NCBI GenBank assembly: GCA_046331705.1
Contig: JAXLQJ010000096.1
Coordinates: 1-16,139 of the forward strand
Direction of reading: 5' to 3'
DNA length: 16,139 nucleotides
DNA from: JADJOY01 sp046331705 [NCBI: bacterium]
GTDB taxonomy: Bacteria > JADJOY01
How positions within the stretch are numbered: position 1 is the first letter of the stretch; every line of letters begins with the position of its first letter. The position numbers and the translations under genes are program-made. The notes under the pieces are model-generated. The model ran no database searches, had not been told where the DNA came from, and worked only from the letters and a program-made list of their open reading frames with translations. This document shows, one piece after another, positions 1-6,255 of the stretch.

Positions 1-767
1 AGCCGGCAAGCGTGATGCACGCCAAGCAGTTCGGGCGCGACTACGTCGATGCCTGGAGCTGGGAGCCCTTCTGCGTCGAGCTGGATCGCCTCGACCATCC
101 CGAGCGGGTCCTCGTCTTCACGTCCTTCTTCGAGCGAATCGAGCCGCTTCGACGTCACCTGGTCGGCGAGCTCGCCTGGCTGCGCTCGCTGACGACTTCG
201 GCCATCTTGCAGCGGCTGTGGGCCGATCACCTGGAGCTCGCTCCCGCGTTGCGGGAGCGCGTCGAGTCGTTCCGCCGAAGGCACTTCACCGCGGAGACGC
301 TCGGAGTCCACGTGCGTGCCAGCGACCGCCGCACCCGGGTCGAAGCGATCGAGGCGACAGCGGCGCGGCTCGTCGAGCGCCATCCGCGCGTACGCATCTT
401 CCTCGCGTCGGACAACGCCGAGGTGACTCGACGCTACGTCGCCCGCTTCGGCGACGTGATCACCACCGAGAAGTGGCATCCGCCGCCCGGCGAGCCGATG
501 CACACCCACGCCAGCCGCCCAGATCCAACCACGGGTGCGGCGGACGCGCTGATCGACCTGCACTTGCTGGCCGAGTGCGACTGGCTGATCGTCGACAGCC
601 GCTCGTCGTTCGGGCGTCTCGCGGCGTTGCGCACTCGCGCCGAGGCGGGACACGTGATCGACCTGCACCCGGGCCGCTTCGTGCCGCTCGCGCTACGGCG
701 TCCGCTCCTGCGCTTCCACAGTTACGCGCGACGCTGCTGGCACCGTCGAGCGTTCCGCGGCACGTGA
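1..767 (+). CDS. Fucosyltransferase-like protein (NodZ/FUT8-type fold), 5' end outside window
   Basis: The reading frame is open to the left edge, so the gene is probably truncated by the window; an in-window GTG-ATG pair at 12-17 could be an internal start. Residue numbers count from the GTG at 12. The segment GVHVRASDRR (about residues 97-106) resembles the HxRxxDK nucleotide-sugar motif of alpha-1,6-fucosyltransferases and NodZ. It is followed by a Rossmann-like strand, IFLASDNAEVTRRY, and then by DLHLLAECDWLIVDSRSSFG, which resembles the third conserved motif of that group. No signal peptide or membrane segment is visible, which suggests a cytoplasmic enzyme. The next gene on the same strand is GDP-L-fucose synthase, which makes the donor sugar, so the context supports transfer of L-fucose to a polysaccharide or glycolipid. 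The family call rests on remembered motifs; another GT-B glycosyltransferase is possible. Confidence 0.62.
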   Translation, partial: PASVMHAKQFGRDYVDAWSWEPFCVELDRLDHPERVLVFTSFFERIEPLRRHLVGELAWLRSLTTSAILQRLWADHLELAPALRERVESFRRRHFTAETLGVHVRASDRRTRVEAIEATAARLVERHPRVRIFLASDNAEVTRRYVARFGDVITTEKWHPPPGEPMHTHASRPDPTTGAADALIDLHLLAECDWLIVDSRSSFGRLAALRTRAEAGHVIDLHPGRFVPLALRRPLLRFHSYARRCWHRRAFRGT

Positions 768-833
768 ATCGCCGTGACGGACTCACACGCCTCGGCGAGA
801 TCGCTCGATTCGAAGGATCATGGACCGGCGGCC

Positions 834-1808
834 ATGCGGATCGTCGACAAACGGATCCTGGTCACGGGTGGAAGCGGCTTCCTCGGCACGCACACGGTCG
901 CTGCGCTGCGCGCCGCCGGCTGCGCCCACACCTTCGTCCCCCGCTCGCGTGACTACGATCTCACCCGCGAGGCGGCGGTCGAGCGGCTCTTTCGCGAGGC
1001 CCGGCCCGAGATCGTGATTCATCTCGCGGCGCGGGTCGGAGGTATCGGAGCGAACCGCGCCAATCCCGGCAGGTTCTTCTACGAGAACCTGATGATGGGC
1101 GCGCTCGTCCTCGAGCACGCGCGACGCGCCCAGGTGGAGAAGCTGATCGCCGTTGGCACGGCGTGCTCCTACCCGCGCGTCGTGCCGGTCCCGTTCCGCG
1201 AGGAGAGCCTGTGGGACGGCTACCCCGAGCCAACCAATGCTCCGTACGCGCTCGCGAAGAAGATGCTCCTCGTGCAGGGCGAGGCCTATCGCCGGCAATA
1301 CGGCTTGCGGAGCGTCTTCTTGCTGCCGACCAACCTGTACGGCCCAGGAGACAGCCTGGATCCGGATTCGTCGCACGTGATCCCGGCGCTCATCGTCAAA
1401 TGCCTCGATGCGGTCGAGCGCGGCGAACGGAGCATCCACTGCTGGGGCGACGGCTCGGCGAGCCGCGAGTTCCTGTACGTCGAGGACTGCGCGCGCGCGA
1501 TCGTGCTCGCGACCGCGCGCTACGACGGCGAGGAGCCGGTGAACCTCGGCATGGGAGCCGAGTGTCGCATCGCCGATCTCGTCGCGCGGATCGCCGCGAT
1601 CACGGGCTTCCGCGGCGACATCGAGTGGGACGTGAGCAAACCGAACGGGCAGCCACGTCGCTGTCTGGACGTGACCCGCGCAGCGGAGCGCTTCGGCTTT
1701 CGGGCCGAGATCGCCCTGGATGACGGCCTCCGTCGAACGATCGACTGGGTGCGCGAGGCGAGGCGCCAACACGATGAGGTCGCGACGCCCAGCGGACCTG
1801 GGACGTGA
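834..1808 (+). CDS. fcl: GDP-L-fucose synthase (GDP-4-keto-6-deoxy-D-mannose epimerase/reductase)
   Basis: This cytoplasmic short-chain dehydrogenase carries out the last step of GDP-L-fucose synthesis, epimerising and reducing GDP-4-keto-6-deoxymannose with NADPH. From the ATG at 834 (324 aa, close to the usual 310-325) the Rossmann motif GGSGFLG is at residues 12-18. C111, Y138, K142 (YALAK) and H181 (SSHVIPAL) match E. coli Cys109, Tyr136, Lys140 and His179 with a constant offset of two. The catalytic Ser107 position is a Thr (GTACSYP). A GTG at 774, six bases after the previous stop, would add 20 residues of unlike sequence. The ATG is preferred because the fold begins right after it, although neither start has a strong ribosome site. 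GDP-mannose 4,6-dehydratase, needed for the previous step, is not in the window. The function is secure; the start is not. Confidence 0.92.
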   Translation: MRIVDKRILVTGGSGFLGTHTVAALRAAGCAHTFVPRSRDYDLTREAAVERLFREARPEIVIHLAARVGGIGANRANPGRFFYENLMMGALVLEHARRAQVEKLIAVGTACSYPRVVPVPFREESLWDGYPEPTNAPYALAKKMLLVQGEAYRRQYGLRSVFLLPTNLYGPGDSLDPDSSHVIPALIVKCLDAVERGERSIHCWGDGSASREFLYVEDCARAIVLATARYDGEEPVNLGMGAECRIADLVARIAAITGFRGDIEWDVSKPNGQPRRCLDVTRAAERFGFRAEIALDDGLRRTIDWVREARRQHDEVATPSGPGT

Positions 1809-1885
1809 TCTCCGCGCGACGGTCGCGCCGTGCCACGAGCGTCGCGAGGCTGCAACCGGGACACCGCCAGACGGCCCACCCGCGT

Positions 1886-1900
1886 CCGGCGGCGCGCCGG
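1886..1900. terminator. Short GC hairpin between convergent genes
   Basis: CCGGCG (1886-1891), a 3-base loop and CGCCGG (1895-1900) form a perfect 6-bp stem. It sits two bases past the stop codon of the minus-strand gene and about 77 bases after the fcl stop. There is no T-run on either side, so it is at best a weak or Rho-assisted bidirectional end. Confidence 0.3.
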
Positions 1901-1902
1901 GA

Positions 1903-2352
1903 TCAGCAATCCACGTCGGGCACGCAACGCGTCAGCGTCTGGCCACCGAGGTCGAACGGGTCCGTCACGTTGATCTGCGTGATCTGCGACGAGTCCCAGG
2001 TCAGCGCGCCTCCGCTCACGTCGACGCTCGCGGGGATCTCCATGCAGCCTGCGACGGAATCCGGCACCGGCGTCGCCGGACAGTCCGGCGCCCAGAACGT
2101 GAGGCTGATCAGGTCGATCGAGGCCGAGCACCCGAGAACCTGGGCGCCGCAGAGATACCCGCTGCGAACCTCGAAGATGCTGTACGCGTAGTCGACCGCC
2201 GCCTCGGGCGGCTCGCCGGCGACGTCCAAGGTGAACGCGAGCCGGATCCCCCCCGGCCACTCGTGCAGAATCTGGTAGTGGCCTTCCCAGCTCTGACAGC
2301 CCGCCGAAGCCACGAGAACCAGCGCACCGACCCACATCCCGCGTGCGTTCAT
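1903..2352 (-). CDS. Small exported (lipo)protein of unknown function
   Basis: A 149-residue protein that I do not recognise. The ATG at 2352 is chosen because a strong ribosome site (AAGGGGGG) lies just upstream and a hydrophobic signal segment starts immediately (MNARGMWVGALVLVASAGC). C19 follows Ser-Ala-Gly, a lipobox-like end without the usual Leu at -3, so lipidation is plausible but not certain. The mature part contains six further cysteines, including a C-terminal Cys as the last residue. It is rich in beta-type residues (IRLAFTLDV, ISLTFWAPD, ITQINVTDPF), suggesting a compact extracytoplasmic beta domain held by disulfides. It converges with fcl, and its upstream neighbour is a long apparently non-coding stretch, so it is probably transcribed alone. 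Function unknown. Confidence 0.72.
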   Translation of the reverse strand: MNARGMWVGALVLVASAGCQSWEGHYQILHEWPGGIRLAFTLDVAGEPPEAAVDYAYSIFEVRSGYLCGAQVLGCSASIDLISLTFWAPDCPATPVPDSVAGCMEIPASVDVSGGALTWDSSQITQINVTDPFDLGGQTLTRCVPDVDC

Positions 2353-3136
2353 GATCCCCCCTTTCGTCCTTCTGGACGGCTGTTCGCGATCCGCGATTCC
2401 GCTCGCACCGCCGATCCCTCCTCGCCACGGGAGTCTTCCCCGCTCGCGATGGCGCACCGGGAGGACGCCGCCAGCGACCGGAACTGCGCCGCCCCGAGAG
2501 GTCGATGGGACGCAGGTCGCACGACAGGCAGAGCAGCAGCGACTGGGCGCCGCGCCCCACGAGCGCGTTCGTAAGCGACCCCGGTCGCATCGAACCTCTC
2601 GGACGCCGCCCCACGTGCACGGTCCGGGCGTCGCACGGCGACTCCCCGATCGCGAGGGACTACGCGTTTACTGCGATACCCGTGCCGCCGGCGGCCGTCG
2701 CGGCTGCCGCGCGACTCCGCGCTACGACCGAGGATTTCGCGTCGGCCGAAGACCACGTCGACGGCGCGGCTTCCCGCCCGTGACGCGCCGGCCCCACGTG
2801 GTTACGCGGATGTCACCGCGGGCTCGCGGTGGCGGCCGCACGATGTCGGCCGCCGGGCCGCCCTGGCTACTGGCTCGACCACGTGACCGACCTCGGCCAC
2901 GGGCGGCCAGCGGGACGACGTCGTAACGCAGCCACGTGGATGGCCGGACCTCTCCCGCCCCGAGAGCACGTCGCCGATCGACGACCGCCTGCGGAAACGG
3001 GAGGGTCTGGCTCCAAGCAGCAGTCGGTGGGAGCGCCAACGATTCCGGCGCTCGCGCCAACCGTGACCGGTGACGGGTGGAGACGTGGTGATCGAATGAA
3101 GATGCGCGGCGCGTTGGCACCGGTGGTGCGGATCCG
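2353..3136. other. 784-base stretch without a convincing gene
   Basis: No frame here gives a recognisable protein, signal peptide or good start with ribosome site. The stretch holds four CACGTG palindromes (near 2612, 2796, 2879 and 2933). It also holds a weak relative of the window's shared promoter element at about 2500-2526 on the minus strand. It could be the leader of the 1903-2352 gene plus decayed or structural sequence. Confidence 0.5.
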
Positions 3137-3544
3137 TTACGGCCGCGTCGCCGTTCCTTGAACCGGCGCCACGGCTGGCGCGGCGGGCTGAGCGGGCTGA
3201 GCGATGGGCGGCTTGGTGGGCAGCACCGCCGTGCCTCCGAGGACGCCCTTCGTGGGGGTGGCCGTGGGGGGCTGGGCCGGCTGCGCCACGATCTCGACTT
3301 TGCAGACGCAATTGGCGCCCTTGTCGTCGCAGTTCACCGCGCCTTTCCCGCAGACCTTGTTCTTCTTCATCAGGTCGCAGTCTTCCTTGGTGTCGCAACT
3401 GCAGTTGTCCCCCACGCAGACGTAGCTGCCTGCCGACGACCTTCCGGCGCCTGCCAGCAGCACCGCCACGGCGAGCGCCAAGACAACGAGCACGCGTCTC
3501 GCGGGAGCGGCCGCGCGGACCGCCGGTGACAGGGTCGCGATCAT
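3137..3544 (-). CDS. Secreted 8-cysteine protein with proline-rich C-terminal tail
   Basis: A 135-residue protein, unrecognised. The ATG at 3544 is chosen because GAGGAGGT lies six bases upstream and it opens a typical signal peptide (Arg pair at 16-17, hydrophobic run 18-34, predicted cut after SSA at 38). The mature head contains eight cysteines at 43, 48, 50, 56, 65, 72, 79 and 81, in a Lys/Asp-rich setting. This looks like a small disulfide-rich module in the style of secreted knottin- or Kazal-like domains, but no family match is claimed. Residues 82-135 are a Pro/Ala/Thr tail containing two QPAQP units and ending GTATRP. That ending closely matches the tail of the 8875-9366 protein, whose head is different. 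The gene is 172 bases downstream of the next minus-strand gene, with a strong hairpin between them, so it may have its own promoter. Confidence 0.75.
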   Translation of the reverse strand: MIATLSPAVRAAAPARRVLVVLALAVAVLLAGAGRSSAGSYVCVGDNCSCDTKEDCDLMKKNKVCGKGAVNCDDKGANCVCKVEIVAQPAQPPTATPTKGVLGGTAVLPTKPPIAQPAQPAAPAVAPVQGTATRP

Positions 3545-3684
3545 TCTGCACCTCCTCATGGCTTCCAGCCGGGAAGCCGGGTCGAGCTCCTCACGACGGC
3601 ACGCACCGAGCGAGCCCGATGCTCCGCGCGCTGCACAGCGCCATCGCCTTGGAGCGTTTTCAGCGGATGGTTGACCGAACCGGC

Positions 3685-3706
3685 CGCGTCGCTCGACGGC
3701 GACGCG
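3685..3706 (-). terminator. Strong hairpin after the 3717-4091 gene
   Basis: CGCGTCGC (3685-3692), loop TCGACG, and GCGACGCG (3699-3706) form a perfect 8-bp stem. On the minus strand it begins ten bases after the stop codon at 3717-3719. No T-run follows, so it may terminate weakly, or stabilise the upstream message while allowing some read-through into the next gene. Confidence 0.42.
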
Positions 3707-3716
3707 CCGTCCGCCT

Positions 3717-4091
3717 CTACGGAGCGCGCGTGCCGCCGCTGCCCGGCGTCTGGATGTACCCCGGCGTGGGCGGCGAACGTGGCGATGGTGGTGTCGGGGG
3801 CGGAAGCGAGACGCATTTGGTGGTATCGGCGGTGCTGCAGCACTTTCCGTTCTTGATCTTGCCCGCCTCCTTCCCGCCTCCGGTCTTGTCGAGGGTGCAA
3901 GCGGCGCCCTCCGTGCCGTTCGCGGGCTGGGTCGGGTTGTCCGCGGCTCGCGCCGCGCTCGAACCGACGGCAAGCAGCAGGGCGAGCGCCACCGAGGAGA
4001 TCCGGCCGTGCGCCCTCCGCGGGTGAGTCGATGAGCTCGGCGAGGAGCAGTTCCTGTCGCTCGCCGAGCGGTACACGTCGAGTTCGTTCAC
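3717..4091 (-). CDS. Small secreted 4-cysteine protein with proline-rich tail
   Basis: About 124 residues, unrecognised. The chosen GTG at 4091 has GGGGGAG seven bases upstream; an upstream in-frame GTG at 4178 has no ribosome site and would place the signal peptide 70 residues in. From 4091 the n-region is long (about 30 residues, ending HPRRAHGR). A hydrophobic stretch follows, VALALLLAVGSSAARA, with a predicted cut before ADNPTQP near residue 50. The mature head has four cysteines (AAC, KCC, KC) with Gly/Lys-rich spacers. The tail is proline-rich (LPPPTPPSPRSPPTP) and ends GGTRAP. It lies 100 bases downstream of the 4192-4617 gene on the same strand, and a stem-loop after its stop may separate it from 3137-3544. 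The N-terminus is the least certain part. Confidence 0.65.
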   Translation of the reverse strand: MNELDVYRSASDRNCSSPSSSTHPRRAHGRISSVALALLLAVGSSAARAADNPTQPANGTEGAACTLDKTGGGKEAGKIKNGKCCSTADTTKCVSLPPPTPPSPRSPPTPGYIQTPGSGGTRAP

Positions 4092-4191
4092 GTGAGCTCC
4101 CCCGGTCCCTCGGTGCGAACCGAGCGGATCCGTCGTTCGAGTTCGAAGAAAGCCGAGCAAGGAAGAGAGAAACGCCACGCCGATCCAGCGC

Positions 4192-4617
4192 TCAGCGCGA
4201 CGGGGTGATCGGCGGCGTGGTCGGAGGGGTGGTCGGAGGCGTGACCGGGGCCGTGCCCGGAGTGAGCTTCGGTAGCGTCCCCACGTTCGGCGACACGGTC
4301 GGCGCGGTCACAGCCGCCGGTCCTTTGTCCTCGCACTTCTTCACGACGTAGTCGTCCCGCATCGTGCCATCCGCGCTTCGGCAGTAGTCGTGCGGCGCGC
4401 CGGACACCTGACCGATCGAGAGGATCGCGCACGATTCGGCGTTGAACTCGTTCAACGTGCCCGAGTACTGCTGCCCCATGTGGACGAACGTGCAGGTACA
4501 CGCGCATCGCCGGAGCGACTGCTGCTTGGGCGGCAGCGCGGCCGCGATCGCGGCGAACACGAGCACCAAGGCCACAGAGACGATCGGGATCTGCACCCAC
4601 TTCGTCGGCATTTGCAT
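4192..4617 (-). CDS. Secreted CxCxC-family protein, copy 1
   Basis: A 141-residue exported protein that, with 8875-9366, defines a family I do not recognise from elsewhere. The ATG at 4617 follows a GAGGGGGG ribosome site; a second ATG at 4611 is too far from it. The signal peptide runs to about residue 27 (VSVALVLVFAAIAAA). The head then has CACTC at 38-42 and further cysteines at 63, 79 and 95. Shared with the paralogue are LR+C-C-C, F-H-G, GTL--F-A-SC, and an 11-residue identical core ILSIGQVSGAP (65-75). Residues 100-141 are a Pro/Thr tail built from TPPT/TPPI units that are encoded by 12-base tandem repeats. The gene is preceded by the shared TGTCGT-N17-CGATT element on the same strand, with a 125-base leader. 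Six conserved cysteines suggest three disulfides in a surface or secreted protein; function unknown. Confidence 0.8.
   Translation of the reverse strand: MQMPTKWVQIPIVSVALVLVFAAIAAALPPKQQSLRRCACTCTFVHMGQQYSGTLNEFNAESCAILSIGQVSGAPHDYCRSADGTMRDDYVVKKCEDKGPAAVTAPTVSPNVGTLPKLTPGTAPVTPPTTPPTTPPITPSR
4202..4249. repeat. Four 12-base tandem units inside the Pro/Thr tail
   Basis: Four consecutive 12-base units (4202-4213, 4214-4225, 4226-4237, 4238-4249) share the pattern GG-GTG-TCGG. On the coding minus strand they encode the four-residue repeat TPP[T/V/I] at the C-terminus of the 4192-4617 protein. Slippage at such units would change the tail length without a frameshift. Confidence 0.8.
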
Positions 4618-4695
4618 CGTCCCCCCTCTTGGGATCGTGTCGACCGCGACGGGATCACCGGCACGTGGAAGCGACCCCGTCTCGTTTCGAATCCA

Positions 4696-4730
4696 CTCCG
4701 CCCTCGGAGCGAGTCGGAAATCACTCCGAC
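4696..4730 (-). promoter_or_regulatory. Two adjacent small hairpins in the leader of the 4192-4617 gene
   Basis: CTCCG-CCCT-CGGAG (4696-4709) and GTCGGA-AATCAC-TCCGAC (4713-4730) are both perfect stems. They lie just downstream of the CGATT part of the shared element, inside the predicted 5' leader. They could be protein-binding or mRNA-stabilising structures; no riboswitch class is recognised. Confidence 0.3.
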
Positions 4731-4742
4731 CGTCACTTCCTA

Positions 4743-4770
4743 AATCGAAGTGGGGAGGCGAAAGACGACA
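4743..4770 (-). promoter_or_regulatory. Shared promoter-like element, copy A (TGTCGT-N17-CGATT)
   Basis: On the minus strand TGTCGT is at 4770-4765 and CGATT at 4747-4743, separated by 17 bases that begin CTTTCG. It points toward the ATG at 4617, 125 bases away. Fifteen bases (4758-4772) are identical to copy B at 8642-8656. The spacing is what a sigma factor would recognise as -35/-10 blocks, but neither block looks like the housekeeping or the usual GGAAC-type ECF consensus. Confidence 0.6.
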
Positions 4771-4817
4771 CGGGGCGCTCGGGGACCGAATGCAAGCGCG
4801 TCCCGCGGCGCTGAGCT

Positions 4818-6248
4818 TCACGGCGAAGCCGGCACCGCGGCCGGGCTCGCCCCCGTCGATCCGGGCGGCGCGACGGATCCCGCAATCTTGAGCTTCCGCC
4901 ACTCCGACTCGGTGATCGGCGTCCGCTCTGCGCCGAGACCGACGATCCGCCACCACAACGCGCCGTCCGGGCCGGCGTAGCTCTCGATCCCCGGTGCCGT
5001 CCGATAGCTCGTCGCCCCGGCGCCCACCAGCGCGAGTGCGTGAATCGGCGCCGTGTCCGCGTCGGCGCTGCGCACCTCGATCCGCTGGGCGCGCACGTCC
5101 GGCGATGCGGTCCAGCGCAGCTCGAGGCTCTCGCCACGCGCAAACGACGCCCCCGCCGCGGGCGCGAGGAGGCGAACCCCGCCAGCGGTGGGATCACCTG
5201 CGCCTCGCGCTCCTGCGCCCACCACGTAGTAGCGAAGCGGAGGGATCGGGAACCCGGCCACCGCACCGGTGTGCACGATCCCGTTACCCGCGCCCACCTG
5301 CTCGAGGTCGGTGTCGGCCTCCTTGTCGTCGCTGGCCTCGATCCGCAGCAAGAGCTGGTAGGCGCCCTCGGCTTCGGTGGGAATGCGCTCCGGGCTCGGT
5401 CCACGGAGCTCGTAGCGGCCCGTGGGCGGGAGGAACACGTTGAATCGCTCGAGCTCGAGGAAGCGGCGCTGTGTCGCGCGCTCGTCGATCGGCAGGCTGC
5501 CCTCGGTCCGCAGATCGTGCTCGGTCGGGCCGGCCTCGCCTGGACGCACGATTTCCCACCGGCCCTTGAGCCGGCCCGTGCCGTTGTACTGGAGGATCGC
5601 GCGAACCGCCGGCGCCGGCTGTCCCTGCCGGATCGAGGGAACCGGCCGATCGTTCTGGAACGCGATCCTCACGTCGGTGAGGGCGAGCGGCACGCGCGCG
5701 CCGCCAGCGGTGAGGCGGCAGGTCACGGGTACGAACTCGTCGGGTCCACCGACCCGGCTTTGGAAGCGGCGCACGTAGAAGAATGCCGACGGCTTTCCGC
5801 GCTGGGCGTCCTGGTAGGCGCGCCGCGCCACCGACGGCGGGATCGTCATGACGTCGGTGAAGGAGGTGGTGCCGTGGAGGCGCGACTGATCGAAGCGCGC
5901 CGGCAATCGCCCGAAGATCGTCGCCGGGTCGCACTTGAGCCCCACGTCCGGCTCGGCGGGAACGACCGCTCCACACCAGATGCCTTCGGCGGGCGTCTGC
6001 TCGCGGAGCTCGCCGAAGGTGAGGAACGCGCTCGTCGCTCCCTGGCTGCGCACGTTGACGCCGGTCGGGTTGACGCGAATCGCGTGGGCGGGCCGTGCAC
6101 CCCAGAGGACGAGCAGCGCCAACGCGCGGAGGAGCGTGCGGCGGTCACACGACGTGAGCACGGCACGGTGAACCCGGCGCGGACCGCGAGCCTGGCGCTC
6201 GGTGAGCCACCCGCGCACTCGGCGTGCACGTCTTCGGACGCTCGTCAT
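4818..6248 (-). CDS. Exported protein with C-terminal Ig/Fn3-like domain, partner of the barrel protein
   Basis: A 476-residue protein, not assigned to a family. The ATG at 6248 has TGAGGT four bases upstream and sits seven bases after the stop of the barrel gene, so the two are translationally close and form an operon. A long basic n-region ends in DRRTLLRALALLVLWGARPAHA (about 34-55), an export signal with a twin-arginine look although not a perfect Tat motif. The mature protein starts IRVNPTGVNVRSQGATSAFL, an Ig-like strand pattern. The middle (about 60-370) has no recognised motif and contains three cysteines. Residues about 378-465 (LLAPAAGASFARGESLELRW... to WWRIVG) look like an Ig/Fn3-type beta-sandwich of the kind found on secreted proteins. 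The C-terminus is a short Pro/Ala/Ser tail. It is probably periplasmic or surface-bound and may work with the barrel. Confidence 0.75.
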   Translation of the reverse strand: MTSVRRRARRVRGWLTERQARGPRRVHRAVLTSCDRRTLLRALALLVLWGARPAHAIRVNPTGVNVRSQGATSAFLTFGELREQTPAEGIWCGAVVPAEPDVGLKCDPATIFGRLPARFDQSRLHGTTSFTDVMTIPPSVARRAYQDAQRGKPSAFFYVRRFQSRVGGPDEFVPVTCRLTAGGARVPLALTDVRIAFQNDRPVPSIRQGQPAPAVRAILQYNGTGRLKGRWEIVRPGEAGPTEHDLRTEGSLPIDERATQRRFLELERFNVFLPPTGRYELRGPSPERIPTEAEGAYQLLLRIEASDDKEADTDLEQVGAGNGIVHTGAVAGFPIPPLRYYVVGAGARGAGDPTAGGVRLLAPAAGASFARGESLELRWTASPDVRAQRIEVRSADADTAPIHALALVGAGATSYRTAPGIESYAGPDGALWWRIVGLGAERTPITESEWRKLKIAGSVAPPGSTGASPAAVPASP

Positions 6249-6255
6249 CGATACC

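Noticed and set aside
1520-2620. A 366-codon minus-strand frame spanning fcl and the lipoprotein-like gene
   Set aside because: It overlaps two supported genes in other frames and has no domain or start signal.
2505-2783. A 92-codon plus-strand open frame with fairly high third-position GC
   Set aside because: The ribosome site is too close to the ATG, the protein is unlike anything I know, and long open frames arise by chance at this GC content. It stays only a weak possibility.
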